64,000 bases of DNA from Volvox africanus (lineage: Eukaryota; Chlorophyta; Chlorophyceae; Chlamydomonadales; Volvocaceae). The notes below the pieces were generated by a model. It worked only from the letters and a program-made list of their open reading frames with translations, was not told the origin of the DNA and ran no database searches. Positions 20,063-31,500 of this stretch are shown piece after piece. Position numbers and translations under genes: made by a program. The stretch lies in assembly GCA_030268105.1 (NCBI GenBank), contig BSDZ01000020.1:2496001-2560000 (forward strand), read 5' to 3'. Within the stretch, counting starts at the first letter, position 1, and the number at the start of each line of letters is the position of its first letter.

Positions 20063-23000
20063 TCATTGGGCTTGTGTGGCACGTTTGCGGGCTTCTTCGA
20101 GCAGGGGTTTCATGTCCTGTGAGAAGTTGCGTGCCGGTTCCCATGAGTTGTGCTCGTCGGTATACCCTGTCCACTTAACCAAGTACTCGTGTACTGTTCG
20201 CTTACGTCGGTGTCGGCCCACACGACGCGCGCGATAATCTAACACCCGCTCCACATCGTAAAACTTCTGTTTACCAGCGATCCAGGTCTCGGGAACTGGT
20301 TCGATCGCTGTGGGGGCATTAGCAGGCTCAGGGACGGGTTCCGTACTACGATACGGACGAACAAGCGATACGTGAAACGTGGGGTGAATGGTCATATCAG
20401 TGGGCAATGCAAGCTCCACAGCCACATTCCCAACCATGCGCACGACAGGATACGGACCAATCCAACGGGGTAAGAGTTTTCGGGATCCGTCGGCCAAGGA
20501 ACGCAAGTTCTTGGTGCTTAGCAACACGAGTTGCCCCTCCGAAAACGTCACATCCTGCTTGGATTTGTTATAGTATTCCGTCGTTCGTTGCTGCGCCGCG
20601 TCCAAACACGACTTCGCGTCTGTGATTTGGGACATAAAAGACTTGGCAAAAAGTTTAGCAGCAGGCACGTTCACTTCCAACTCACGCCACACGGGTAGCG
20701 CGGGATGAAACCCGTAGTTAAGAAAGAACGGACTTTTGCCTGTAGAGCGGTTAACAGCGTTGTTAAGCGCGAATTCTGCCGCAGTCAAATATGTATCCCA
20801 AACAAGTGGTGTGCGACCAGCATAATTGCGCAACATATCACCCAACGTGCGGTTTGTGCGTTCGGTTTGACCATCAGTCTGCGGGTGATACGCCGTGCTC
20901 AGGTTGATGCGCATGCCAACTAGTTTGCAGAGCGCTTCCCAAAACTTAGACGTGAACTGTCCACCGCGGTCCGAGATCACATTTTTGGGAATCCCGTGTA
21001 ACCGAACCACATTATCAAAAAACAAACGTGCGGTTTGCTCAGCCGTGCAGGATGATGTGCATGGTGCTAGGTGGACCATCTTAGTCAGCCGATCGACCAT
21101 TACGAACACCGCATCGTATCCCCCCTCAGTTTTGGGCAGCGCGACTACGAAGTCCATGGAAACACTTTCCCAAGGCGCATCCGGGACAGGCAACGGTTGC
21201 AACAACCCATGGCCCTTACCGGACAAAGCCTTATTGCGCTGGCACAGACTGCATGTCTGGACGAAGTTCGCCGCATCCTTAGCCAAACGAGGCCACCAAA
21301 AGGAACGTTGCACCAAGTCGATCAGTCGCTTACTACCAGGATGTCCTGCTAACGGGTCCTCGTGGAACCGCGCAAGAATGTCGTAGCGTAGCGCGTCGTC
21401 GTTCGGAACGACGATTTGCGTAGCTGCACCCTCCGTCCGTAGCCAAAGGCCATTCTGCTTGCGAAGGTTTTCTACATTAGCCGGGTCCGCGAACCAGGCG
21501 TCTGCGCTGTAGGCAACCTTCAACCGCTCCGCGAGGTCCGTCGCGATCGGAACCTCCTCGCTACGCGGCCGCACGACGGGCGCTGCCAAAATTGCAGCGT
21601 GTAGCGACGGATGTCGACTGAGAGCATCGGCAATATTCAATTTACCAGAAATATACTCCCAGGTGCAGTTGAACCTAGCTAGATATTCCATCCACCTAGC
21701 TTGACGGCGGTTCAACGTCGGAACGCTTTGCAAAAACGTTAGGGGCTTATGGTCAGTCTTTAAAGTAAACGGGCGTCCCTCGAGGTAACAGCGCCATTCC
21801 TTTAAAGCATGCAGCACGGCCAGAAGCTCCTGTTCCCCGGTGGTGTAGCGAATCTCCGCACCAGAAAACTTCTTACTCGTGAAGGCGATCGGTCGCCCTT
21901 CCTGTAACAATACAGCGCCGCTTCCAAATATTGAGGCATCAGACACTACCTCAACACGAAATGGCAACGAGTAATCAGGGAATGCAAGGGTGACATCTTC
22001 GGCAATGATTCGTTTGAGCTCTTCGAATGCCCGCTGGCATTGCGACGTCCACGACTCGAGCGAAACGAAAACGCCTTTGCGAGTTAAGTTAGTAAGCGGG
22101 GCCGCAATGATGGAATATTTTTCAATGAACTTCCGGAAATAATTGGTCAAGCCAAGGAACTTACGCAGCTCCGTGAGGTTCTGAGGCGCGGGCCAATCGC
22201 AAACCACGGCGACCTTCCGCGGGTCCATCTTCACACCGGTGGCCGACACAATGTGGCCCAAATATTCCACCTGAGGCTGCGCCCAAAAGCATTTGGCGCG
22301 TTTAGCAAACAATTGCTCCCGCCTCATAACGTCGAGCACGAGCCGCAGATGCTCCAAGTGCTCCTCGCGCGTCTTAGAATATACCAAGATGTCATCCAGG
22401 TAGCAAACAACGAACCTGTCGATAAACGGCCTAAACATTCGGTCCATAACCGCCTGAAACGTCGCAGGGGCATTAGTCAAACCAAACGATAGGACCGTAT
22501 ACTCAAAGTGACCGAAGGGCGTCCGAAAAGCGGTTTTCGGGATATCAGAGGCAGCGATGCGAATCTGATTGTAGCCCTGTTGTAAGTCAATTGAGGAAAA
22601 ATAAGCCGAGCCCTTCAGCTTATCCAACAGGTCGTCCACGCGTGGCAAAGGGTAGCGATTTTTCACCGTATTCGCATTTAACCCCCGGTAATCGATGCAC
22701 ATGCGCAAGGTCCCATCCTTCTTACCGACAAACAAAATCGGTGCAGAATACGGGGATGTGCTGGGGCGTATCATACCCTTCGCGAGTAAATCCGTCACCT
22801 GGCGCTTCACCTCGTCCAGTTCCAATGGACTCAACCTGTACATTGGCCGGGCCGTAGGCTGCGCTCCAGGCATGAGAGGGATTGTGTGATCAACAGGACG
22901 CATAGGTGGTAGGCCAGGGATATCTTTAAAGACGTCCTCATACTGCGACAGTAGGGCCTCAACCTCAGGATCCACAGAAATCTGCGCGGTGGTGACACAA

Positions 23001-24124
23001 CAGCTCACCCGCGGCCTTAAAAGCAGTCCGTGGGCACCCTTCCGTAACAAACGGACGGCCTCCTTACGCCCGACTAGCTCTGGTTCGATTCGCGCGGCCA
23101 TTGCGGTCACAGCGAAATTAACCATAGGCACCGCCTCAGTTTCGCCCTCCTTTGGTGTGACATGTTCGAACGACAGGAAAGGTACCTTAATCGACAGAGT
23201 ACCCTTGCACATATGCAGGGTTGCGGTCTCCATGTCGATGCGCGCGCGGTACTGTCGTAATGTCGACGACCCCATTATGTACGGTGCAGTCTCTGCTAAG
23301 CCCTGCAGCACGTACGGCCGGGTCACAACACGCAAAGGGCCTATCGATAGGCTAAGGGTAATCCTGCCCACGATGGGATGCTTACCCCCGTCAGCAAGGG
23401 TAACCTGTGGACAATCAGACGACTCTGGGGACAACCCCAGCGCGTTCACCTCTGTGACAGAGATGAAGTCGTCGCTGGCACCGGTGTCAACAAGTGCCTT
23501 CAGAGTACGGCCATTCAAACCGATCTGAACCACAGGGACACGGTTATCTACGAGTGACTGCCCAGCAGACAACGTCAGTGCACTTAAGGCGGGTCCGTAA
23601 CCAACGGCACCCCCATCAGGAGCTTCGTACCAAACGTCAACCGAGTAGGATAGGTGTGGCCACGGAGCCAACGTACCCTCCCGATCCACACCATTAAACA
23701 AAACGGTGCCCGGCTCGAACCGGTGGACATGCCGCATACCCCTTAACGATGCCTCTGCCTTGCGCCGACAGAAAGCAGGGAGTAATACACATGCGGCAGT
23801 GCCTGGATATTGACGCCTACATCTCCTGTATATGGCCAACTGTTCCGACATCTCACGCAGAGACGAGGGGATGAACAAAACCACGTGGTTAGACAGATCG
23901 ATAGACGACAGGGGACGGCGAGGTGTAAACAAATTACACAACGGGTCGAAGCAGAGAAGTCCCGTGCGTCCGTCAAGCGTGATGCGTCGCGCAATGACTC
24001 GCTCGATGTGTCCAAGTACACAAGGCAACAATGCCTTAACGGCTGGCCGTAAGGATGACCACCGACCACGCGTTAGTTCAGAAATCCCGGGTGGTGCCCC
24101 CTCCGCAGGAACCCGGGCAAGCCC
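20063..24124 (-). CDS. pol: A1 pol: MTase-like region, protease, RT, RNase H, integrase, chromodomain
   Basis: Open from the codon after the gag TAG to a TGA at 20063, about 1,354 residues. In order, numbered from the TTG codon at 24031: a region resembling a degenerate Dam-type methyltransferase (about 1-145), retroviral-type aspartic protease (VDTGASDDF, about 181), reverse transcriptase with [18 protein letters not shown] and the catalytic YLDD (about 544), RNase H ([18 protein letters not shown]), the integrase H-H-C-C finger (HPGSKR...CSLC), DDE catalytic acids ([18 protein letters not shown]) and a chromodomain ([10 protein letters not shown]). No frameshift or stop is visible. It has no AUG of its own near the TAG, so translation probably depends on readthrough from gag. 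Confidence 0.93.
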   Translation of the reverse strand, partial: GLARVPAEGAPPGISELTRGRWSSLRPAVKALLPCVLGHIERVIARRITLDGRTGLLCFDPLCNLFTPRRPLSSIDLSNHVVLFIPSSLREMSEQLAIYRRCRRQYPGTAACVLLPAFCRRKAEASLRGMRHVHRFEPGTVLFNGVDREGTLAPWPHLSYSVDVWYEAPDGGAVGYGPALSALTLSAGQSLVDNRVPVVQIGLNGRTLKALVDTGASDDFISVTEVNALGLSPESSDCPQVTLADGGKHPIVGRITLSLSIGPLRVVTRPYVLQGLAETAPYIMGSSTLRQYRARIDMETATLHMCKGTLSIKVPFLSFEHVTPKEGETEAVPMVNFAVTAMAARIEPELVGRKEAVRLLRKGAHGLLLRPRVSCCVTTAQISVDPEVEALLSQYEDVFKDIPGLPPMRPVDHTIPLMPGAQPTARPMYRLSPLELDEVKRQVTDLLAKGMIRPSTSPYSAPILFVGKKDGTLRMCIDYRGLNANTVKNRYPLPRVDDLLDKLKGSAYFSSIDLQQGYNQIRIAASDIPKTAFRTPFGHFEYTVLSFGLTNAPATFQAVMDRMFRPFIDRFVVCYLDDILVYSKTREEHLEHLRLVLDVMRREQLFAKRAKCFWAQPQVEYLGHIVSATGVKMDPRKVAVVCDWPAPQNLTELRKFLGLTNYFRKFIEKYSIIAAPLTNLTRKGVFVSLESWTSQCQRAFEELKRIIAEDVTLAFPDYSLPFRVEVVSDASIFGSGAVLLQEGRPIAFTSKKFSGAEIRYTTGEQELLAVLHALKEWRCYLEGRPFTLKTDHKPLTFLQSVPTLNRRQARWMEYLARFNCTWEYISGKLNIADALSRHPSLHAAILAAPVVRPRSEEVPIATDLAERLKVAYSADAWFADPANVENLRKQNGLWLRTEGAATQIVVPNDDALRYDILARFHEDPLAGHPGSKRLIDLVQRSFWWPRLAKDAANFVQTCSLCQRNKALSGKGHGLLQPLPVPDAPWESVSMDFVVALPKTEGGYDAVFVMVDRLTKMVHLAPCTSSCTAEQTARLFFDNVVRLHGIPKNVISDRGGQFTSKFWEALCKLVGMRINLSTAYHPQTDGQTERTNRTLGDMLRNYAGRTPLVWDTYLTAAEFALNNAVNRSTGKSPFFLNYGFHPALPVWRELEVNVPAAKLFAKSFMSQITDAKSCLDAAQQRTTEYYNKSKQDVTFSEGQLVLLSTKNLRSLADGSRKLLPRWIGPYPVVRMVGNVAVELALPTDMTIHPTFHVSLVRPYRSTEPVPEPANAPTAIEPVPETWIAGKQKFYDVERVLDYRARRVGRHRRKRTVHEYLVKWTGYTDEHNSWEPARNFSQDMKPLLEEARKRATQAQ

Positions 24125-24127
24125 CTA
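24086..24127 (-). promoter_or_regulatory. A1 gag-pol readthrough element: TAG plus stem-loop
   Basis: The stop TAG (24125-24127) is followed by a 7-nt spacer and a CCCGGGT/ACCCGGG stem with an 18-nt loop, identical to A2. Gag and pol are in the same frame, so suppression of this one codon would give Gag-Pol. Confidence 0.75.
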
Positions 24128-25759
24128 TTTCGGCTGAGGTACAAACGGCGGCATTAGAGGACAATCCTTCGTGGAATGATTCTCCGCACACCGTAGACAA
24201 ACATTGGCCAATTTTCGACGCTCGAATTCGGAACGATTGCAATTCCATTTTGGCATAAATGTGTCGTCCGTACGAGTACGCTTCGCATTGGGGTCGGAAT
24301 GCTGTGCGGCTGCCGACGACGGCGCACCACCACGCTTCCTGTTCCTAGCTGGGTCCGAGCTCGGACCTGCTCCTACTGTACCACGGACACCCGAGCTAGC
24401 GCCCCCGCGCGCCGTGCGTTGCCCGTTGCTGCGTCGCGTCGCGGCAGTAGGCGTGGGGCGGGTCGCGCCGAGGTCCTGGTCGAGAGCCACAGCTTCCCCA
24501 AGCGGATCCTGCACTTGCACGGCATTTGCACGAGGGCCAGACTTGACTTCTTCCTCGCCGGCAAGGAGTCATATCTCCGCGCCCTTAGCAAAAGCGACCA
24601 ACGCATCATACGACTTGATCTGCGCTCCAACCAAGTCAGTGGCGCACCATTTAGCCAAAAGTTTCGTTAGGCCTCGCCTAAACCAAAAGACACGCTCAGA
24701 TTCGGTGAGGTCAGCAATGGGAGTCACAAGTGCTTCGAAGCGTGACTGGTACGCAGGTACGTTTTCTTCCCGACGCATGTGGTAGCTACCCGCTGCCAAA
24801 ACGTTACGAGCTTCCACATCGCGTGCTTGAACCTCAGTAGCGAATCGTGCGAGCAAAGCGGCGACTAACTCGTCAAAAGTATAGCTGCCCCGGGCGTTGG
24901 TCCAATTGCGATACCAGTCCTTCGCTGCGCCCTCGAGGGTGTTACCAACGAAGAGACACCTGATACCGTCATTATCGCCACCATGAACAGCTTGGAGGTA
25001 CTTTTTAGCGTCACGCACGTACGCACGAGTTGCATCGGCTATGCTATGCCCTGGTGTCTTGTCGGTCAGCGAAATATTGAGCCTAGGAACGGGAATCGAC
25101 AATCTCATCACCTCAGGGATGTCATCATGCCCTCGAGCTTGAGGTAATGGCAGAACCCTTGGTCCAGCAGTGTTGTCCATATTCGTGTTCACTGCTGAAT
25201 GCGGCACAATTAAGTGAGCAGGGGTCTGAAGGAAAAGGGGCTCTTGAGTGGCTCGCGTGCCAACAGTCTCAAGACCTCTATCCGGCGCTCTAGCAGCTAC
25301 AACGAAATCGGGTTGGCTAGCTAGGCTAGTGTGCGGCGTATCGTCGTGTTCCGCGGACATGGAGCACGAAACGATACCCTAGTTTTGCGTAATAGAAGCC
25401 GACTTCTATCGCAAAGGCAAGAGTACAAAGCGATTCGGTGAGCCTACCGACAGTACTCTTGAGAAGATTCAGCAAACTCAGCAAGTAATTGCCCAGCTGA
25501 GTCCTGATCTCCGTAGTTTGGGCAATGAGAGTCGCCAACTGGTCCGGACGAACGCCGGTCTCAGTCGCCGCGGCAAGCAATGCCGGTGCACTGAGATTAC
25601 CTGCGACTCAGAGCGTACACTTACACAACAAGTGCAGCAATCTAAGCAAAAGCAATTAAACAATTACAAACCGGAAGCGGCGGCGTCCAAAACGGCGCGG
25701 CCTAGGTCTTCGGCAAAAGTATCTAGCGGTCCTCGTGGTTCGTCGCTGGAACTCGCCAT
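24125..25759 (-). pseudogene. gag: A1 gag, interrupted by a nonsense codon
   Basis: By comparison with A2, gag starts at the first ATG after the primer-binding site (25757-25759) and has proposed introns at 25601-25671 and 25379-25451. The main frame runs 25378-24125 and is broken by TGA at 24566-24568, where A2 has CGA. The change is a C-to-T in a CpG. Beyond the stop the frame stays open through a Gly/Arg-rich stretch to the zinc knuckle. Protein from this copy would lack the nucleocapsid, and its intact pol could be reached only by suppressing two stops. Confidence 0.85.
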
Positions 25760-25804
25760 AGAAAGAACCTACTTCCGATTAGACAAAGAGAGACAGTTAG
25801 GCAA

Positions 25805-25823
25805 CGAACCTGTCTCGATACCA
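25805..25823 (-). other. A1 primer-binding site
   Basis: On the minus strand TGGTATCGAGACAGGTTCG begins 3 nt after the 5' LTR. Its complement ends in CCA and looks like the 3' end of a tRNA (T-arm, acceptor strand, A, CCA). The tRNA is not identified. Confidence 0.75.
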
Positions 25824-25826
25824 AAT

Positions 25827-26651
25827 TGTTGTACCTCTCGTTCGCGTTTGCTCATGAGTATCTGCACGTCTGGAGACTATCGACACCGATGCGCGAGCAC
25901 TTGCAAGTACAGCAAGGCAAGCGAGAGCAAACAGAGACAGCGGAAGACTTCAAGACGAAGAGAGATATAACTTACGGTCTTACAGGTCGGAATGATGCAA
26001 TGGACGAAATCGCCGTCAGCGCCGGAAGCAAGCAATCATCACGCGGCGGTGATTAGCGAAGTTCAGGCTTTAGCTCGGGCTAAGTAGAATATCGTATAGT
26101 AATAGTAATGTAGAACACACTAGTGTTCTCCGGTATCGAATGTCTTTTTTAGCTTAGCCGTCCTCGCATCTGTTATACTCGCAGCATCGCAATGCCGTAC
26201 GATTCACATTAGGAGGCCGATCCTAGATGTGACAACCCTACTGCGTCTAGGCGATGTCTACGCATAACAACGTATAAGCCTTTCCGGCATTCGCATGATG
26301 CAAGGGTCCGGATAACGATATCCGGTTGCAGGGCATGCATCGCGACGAGTGCGGCGCTCTCAACGTGTGCTTTAATGAAGTAATATTATATCAGATAATA
26401 TTACTTATCGTTTCGTAGCACGAGCATAATGCGCACTTCAATGATTAGGTCATTCATGCATGCTAGGCGGATTTGCCATGGTGCGATGTCGCGATGGATC
26501 ATGACAACATGCCAGATGCATATATAAATGTATGCGAATACATTTATATCATGCAGATTCATTCATATGTAATGCGTTCATCACAAAAGCACTTCGACTC
26601 ATAGGATCGCGTCGACCTACGCATCGACGGGAAATGAACCGTAGCACAACA
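25827..26651 (-). repeat. 5' LTR of A1
   Basis: 825 bp, about 99.6% identical to the 3' LTR by eye, followed on the plus side by the second CCGGC. Confidence 0.92.
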
Positions 26652-26850
26652 CCGGCGCTGACGGCGATTTCGTCCATTGCATCATTCCGATCTGTAAGAC
26701 CGTAAGTTATATCTCTCTTCGTCTTGAAGTCTTCCGCTGTCTCTGTTTGCTCTCGCTTGCCTTGCTGTACTTGCAAGTGCTCGCGCATCGGTGTCGATAG
26801 TCTCCAGACGTGCAGATACTTATGAGCAAACGCGAACGAGAGGTACAACA
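26652..26850 (+). repeat. A2 5' LTR, right part (with A1 target duplication)
   Basis: Bases 26652-26656 are the duplicated CCGGC. Bases 26657-26850 are the last 194 bp of the A2 5' LTR, ending GTACAACA. Confidence 0.92.
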
Positions 26851-26853
26851 ATT

Positions 26854-26872
26854 TGGTATCGAGACAGGTTCG
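26854..26872 (+). other. A2 primer-binding site
   Basis: TGGTATCGAGACAGGTTCG, 3 nt after the LTR, identical to A1 and sharing its first 12 bases with family B. Confidence 0.75.
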
Positions 26873-26917
26873 TTGTCTAACTGTCTCTCTCTGTCTAATC
26901 GGAAGTAGGTTCTTTCT

Positions 26918-28552
26918 ATGGCGAGTTCCAGCGACGAACCACGGGGACCGCTAGATACTTTTGCCGAAGACCTAGGCCGCGCCGTTTTGGACGCTGCCGC
27001 TTCCGGTTTGTAATTGTTTAATTGCTTTTACTTAGATTGCTGCACTTGTTGTGTAAGCGTACGCTCTGAGTCGCAGGTAATCTCAGTGCACCGGCATTGC
27101 TTGCTGCGGCGACTGAGACCGGCTTTCGTCCGGACCAGTTGGCGACTCTCATTGCCCAAACTACAGAGATCAGGACTCAGCTGGGCAAGTACTTGCTGAG
27201 TTTACTGAATCTTCTCAAGAGTACTGTCGGTAGGCTCACCGAATCGCTTTGTACTCTTGCCTTTGCGATAGAAGTCGGCTTCTATTACGCAAAACTAGGG
27301 TATCGTTTCGTGCTCCATGTCCGCGGAACACGACGATACGCCGCACACTAGCCTAGCTAGCCAACCCGATTTTGTTGTCGCTGCTAGAGCGCCGGATAGA
27401 GGTCTTGAGACTGTTGGCGCGCGAGCCACTCAAGAGCCCCTTTTCCTTCAGACCCCTGCTCACTTAATTGTGCCGCATTCAGCAGTGAACACGAATATGG
27501 ACAACACTGCTGGACCAAGGGTTCTGCCATTACCTCAAGCTCGAGGGCATGATGACATCCCTGAGGTGATGAGATTGTCGATTCCCGTTCCTAGGCTCAA
27601 TATTTCGCTGACCGACAAGACACCAGGGCATAGCATAGCCGATGCAACTCGTGCGTACGTGCGTGACGCTAAAAAGTACCTCCAAGCTGTTCATGGTGGC
27701 GATAATGACGGTATCAGGTGTCTCTTCGTTGGTAACACCCTCGAGGGCGCAGCGAAGGACTGGTATCGCAATTGGACCAACACCCGGGGCAGCTATACTT
27801 TTGACGAGTTAGTCGCCGCTTTGCTCGCACGATTCGCTACTGAGGTTCAAGCACGCGATGTGGAAGCTCGTAACGCTTTGGCAGCGGGTAGCTACCACAT
27901 GCGTCGGGATGAAAATGTACCTGCGTACCAGTCACGCTTCGAAGCACTTGTGACTCCCATTGCTGACCTCACCGAATCTGAGCGTGTCTTTTGGTTTAGG
28001 CGAGGCCTAACGAAACTTTTGGCTAAATGGTGCGCCACTGACTTGGTTGGAGCGCAGATCAAGTCGTATGACGCGTTGGTCGCTTTTGCTAAGGGCGCGG
28101 AGATACGACTTCTTGCCGGCGAGGAAGAAGTCAAGTCTGCCCCTCGTGCAAATGCCGTGCAAGTGCAGGATCCGCTTGGGGAAGCTGTAGCTCTCGACCA
28201 GGACCTCGGCGCGACCCGCCCCACGCCTACTGCCGCGACGCGACGCAGCAACGGGCAACGCAAGGCGCGCGGGGGCGCTAGCTCGGGTGTCCGTGGTACA
28301 GGAGGAGCAGGTCCGAGCTCGGACCCAGCTAGGAACAGGAAGCGTGGTGGTGCGCCGTCGTCGGCAGCCGCACAGCGTTCCGACCCCAATGTGAAGCGTA
28401 CTCGTACGGATGACACATTTATGCCAAAATGGAATTGCAATCGTTCCGAATTCGAGCGTCGAAAATTGGCCAACGTTTGTCTACGGTGTGCGGAGAGCCA
28501 TTCTACGAAGGATTGCCCTCTAATGCCGCCGTTTGTACCTCAGCCGAAATAG
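26918..28552 (+). CDS. gag: A2 gag, intact, with proposed leader introns
   Basis: The first ATG after the primer-binding site (26918) opens MASSSDEPRG... for 29 codons and reaches a stop just past a donor-like GTTTGTAA (27006). Splicing to the acceptor at 27076 restores a frame (exon 27077-27225, predicted helical). A second GT-AG join (27226-27298) in matching phase reaches the main frame at 27299. That frame, from ATG 27317, gives 411 residues with a capsid-like core (FDELVAALLARFA, AYQSRFEALVTPIADL) and one zinc knuckle CLRCAESHSTKDC, spaced CX2CX3HX4C instead of the usual CX2CX4HX4C. It ends in TAG at 28550-28552. The first intron is supported by the homologous one in family B. The second is only a phase-consistent proposal. 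Confidence 0.8.
27006..27076 (+). other. Proposed leader intron of A2 gag
   Basis: 71 bp, GT...CGCAG, in phase 1 after codons for Ala-Ala-Ala-Ser. Family B has an intron at the equivalent place and phase, seen lost in some copies. A1 retains the same intron at 25601-25671. Confidence 0.65.
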
Positions 28553-28591
28553 GGGCTTGCCCGGGTTCCTGCGGAGGGGGCACCACCCGGG
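28550..28591 (+). promoter_or_regulatory. A2 gag-pol readthrough element: TAG plus stem-loop
   Basis: TAG (28550-28552), spacer GGGCTTG, stem CCCGGGT (28560-28566) with ACCCGGG (28585-28591), loop of 18 nt. The frame is open on both sides of the TAG. The layout resembles gammaretroviral amber readthrough, where a downstream RNA structure a few bases after the stop is required. Confidence 0.78.
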
Positions 28592-31500
28592 ATTTCTGAA
28601 CTAACGCGTGGTCGGTGGTCATCCTTACGGCCAGCCGTTAAGGCATTGTTGCCTTGTGTACTTGGACACATCGAGCGAGTCATTGCGCGACGCATCACGC
28701 TTGACGGACGCACGGGACTTCTCTGCTTCGACCCGTTGTGTAATTTGTTTACACCTCGCCGTCCCCTGTCGTCTATCGATCTGTCTAACCACGTGGTTTT
28801 GTTCATCCCCTCGTCTCTGCGTGAGATGTCGGAACAGTTGGCCATATACAGGAGATGTAGGCGTCAATATCCAGGCACTGCCGCATGTGTATTACTCCCT
28901 GCTTTCTGTCGGCGCAAGGCAGAGGCATCGTTAAGGGGTATGCGGCATGTCCACCGGTTCGAGCCGGGCACCGTTTTGTTTAATGGTGTGGATCGGGAGG
29001 GTACGTTGGCTCCGTGGCCACACCTATCCTACTCGGTTGACGTTTGGTACGAAGCTCCTGATGGGGGTGCCGTTGGTTACGGACCCGCCTTAAGTGCACT
29101 GACGTTGTCTGCTGGGCAGTCACTCGTAGATAACCGTGTCCCTGTGGTTCAGATCGGTTTGAATGGCCGTACTCTGAAGGCACTTGTTGACACCGGTGCC
29201 AGCGACGACTTCATCTCTGTCACAGAGGTGAACGCGCTGGGGTTGTCCCCAGAGTCGTCTGATTGTCCACAGGTTACCCTTGCTGACGGGGGTAAGCATC
29301 CCATCGTGGGCAGGATTACCCTTAGCCTATCGATAGGCCCTTTGCGTGTTGTGACCCGGCCGTACGTGCTGCAGGGCTTAGCAGAGACTGCACCGTACAT
29401 AATGGGGTCGTCGACATTACGACAGTACCGCGCGCGCATCGACATGGAGACCGCAACCCTGCATATGTGCAAGGGTACTCTGTCGATTAAGGTACCTTTC
29501 CTGTCGTTCGAACATGTCACACCAAAGGAGGGCGAAACTGAGGCGGTGCCTATGGTTAATTTCGCTGTGACCGCAATGGCCGCGCGAATCGAACCAGAGC
29601 TAGTCGGGCGTAAGGAGGCCGTCCGTTTGTTACGGAAGGGTGCCCACGGACTGCTTTTAAGGCCGCGGGTGAGCTGTTGTGTCACCACCGCGCAGATTTC
29701 TGCGGATCCTGAGGTTGAGGCCCTACTGTCGCAGTATGAGGACGTCTTTAAAGATATCCCTGGCCTACCACCTATGCGTCCTGTTGATCACACAATCCCT
29801 CTCATGCCTGGAGCGCAGCCTACAGCCCGGCCAATGTACAGGTTGAGTCCATTGGAGCTGGATGAGGTAAAGCGCCAGGTGACGGATTTGCTCGCGAAGG
29901 GTATGATACGCCCCAGCACATCCCCGTTTTCTGCACCGATTTTGTTTGTCGGTAAGAAGGATGGGACCTTGCGCATGTGCATTGATTACCGGGGGTTAAA
30001 TGCGAATACGGTGAAAAATCGCTACCCTTTGCCACGCGTTGACGACCTGTTGGATAAGCTGAAGGGATCGGCTTATTTTTCCTCAATTGACTTACAACAG
30101 GGCTACAATCAGATTCGCATCGCTGCCTCTGATATCCCGAAAACCGCTTTTCGGACGCCCTTCGGTCACTTTGAGTATACGGTCCTATCATTTGGTTTGA
30201 CTAATGCCCCTGCGACGTTTCAGGCGGTTATGGACCGAATGTTTAGGCCGTTTATCGACAGGTTCGTTGTTTGCTACCTGGATGACATCTTGGTATATTC
30301 TAAGACGCGAGAGGAGCACTTGGAGCATCTTCGGCTCGTGCTCGACGTTATGAGGCGGGAGCAATTGTTTGCTAAACGCGCCAAATGCTTTTGGGCGCAG
30401 CCTCAGGTGGAATATTTGGGCCACATTGTGTCGGCCACCGGTGTGAAGATGGACCCGCGGAAGGTCGCCGTGGTTCGCGATTGGCCCGCGCCTCAGAACC
30501 TCACGGAGCTGCGTAAGTTCCTTGGCTTGACCAATTATTTCCGAAAGTTCATTGAAAAATATTCCATCATTGCGGCCCCGCTTACTAACTCGCAAAGGCG
30601 TTTTCGTTTCGCTCGAGTCGTGGACGTCGCAATGCCAGCGGGCATTCGAAGAGCTCAAACGAATCATTGCCGAAGATGTCACCCTTGCATTCCCTGATTA
30701 CTCGTTGCCATTTCGTGTTGAGGTAGTGTCTGATGCCTCAATATTTGGAAGCGGTGCTGTATTGTTACAGGAAGGGCGACCGATCGCCTTCACGAGTAAG
30801 AAGTTTTCTGGTGCGGAAATTCGCTACACCACCGGGGAACAGGAGCTTCTGGCCGTGCTGCATGCTTTAAAGGAATGGCGCTGTTACCTCGAGGGACGCC
30901 CGTTTACTTTAAAGACTGACCACAAGCCCCTAACGTTTTTGCAAAGCGTTCCAACGTTGAACCGCCGTCAAGCTAGGTGGATGGAATATCTAGCTAGGTT
31001 CAACTGCACCTGGGAGTATATTTCTGGTAAATTGAATATTGCCGATGCTCTCAGTCGACATCCGTCGCTACACGCTGCAATTTTGGCAGCGCCCGTCGTG
31101 CGGCCGCGTAGCGAGGAGGTTCCGATCGCGACAGACCTCGCGGAGCGGTTGAAGGTTGCCTACAGCGCAGACGCCTGGTTCGCGGACCCGGCTAATGTAG
31201 AAAACCTTCGCAAGCAGAATGGCCTTTGGCTACGGACGGAGGGTGCAGCTACGCAAATCGTCGTTCCGAACGACGACGCGCTACGCTACGACATCCTTGC
31301 GCGGTTCCACGAGGACCCGTTAGCAGGACACCCTGGTAGCAAGCGATTGATCGACTTGGTGCAACGTTCCTTTTGGTGGCCTCGTTTGGCTAAGGATGCG
31401 GCGAACTTCGTCCAGACATGCAGTCTGTGCCAGCGCAATAAGGCTTTGTCCGGTAAGGGCCATGGGTTGTTGCAACCGTTGCCTGTCCCGGATGCGCCTT

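Larger units (their letters stand above)
19179..26651 (-). mobile_element. A1: family A retrotransposon inserted in the 5' LTR of A2
   Basis: LTRs of 825 bp at 19179-20003 (3') and 25827-26651 (5') differ at about three sites. CCGGC is duplicated at 19174-19178 and 26652-26656, and the uninterrupted site is visible in the A2 3' LTR. The element is 7,473 bp. Its pol is uninterrupted from the TAG to the terminal TGA. Gag carries one in-frame TGA. It is the youngest of the three nested insertions. Confidence 0.93.

Noticed and set aside
28550..28552. TAG reassigned to a sense codon in this genome
   Set aside because: About 1,500 codons of NPC1 and over 2,500 codons of intact pol contain no in-frame TAG. 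Gln is encoded by CAG/CAA, and the conserved stem-loop fits readthrough better.
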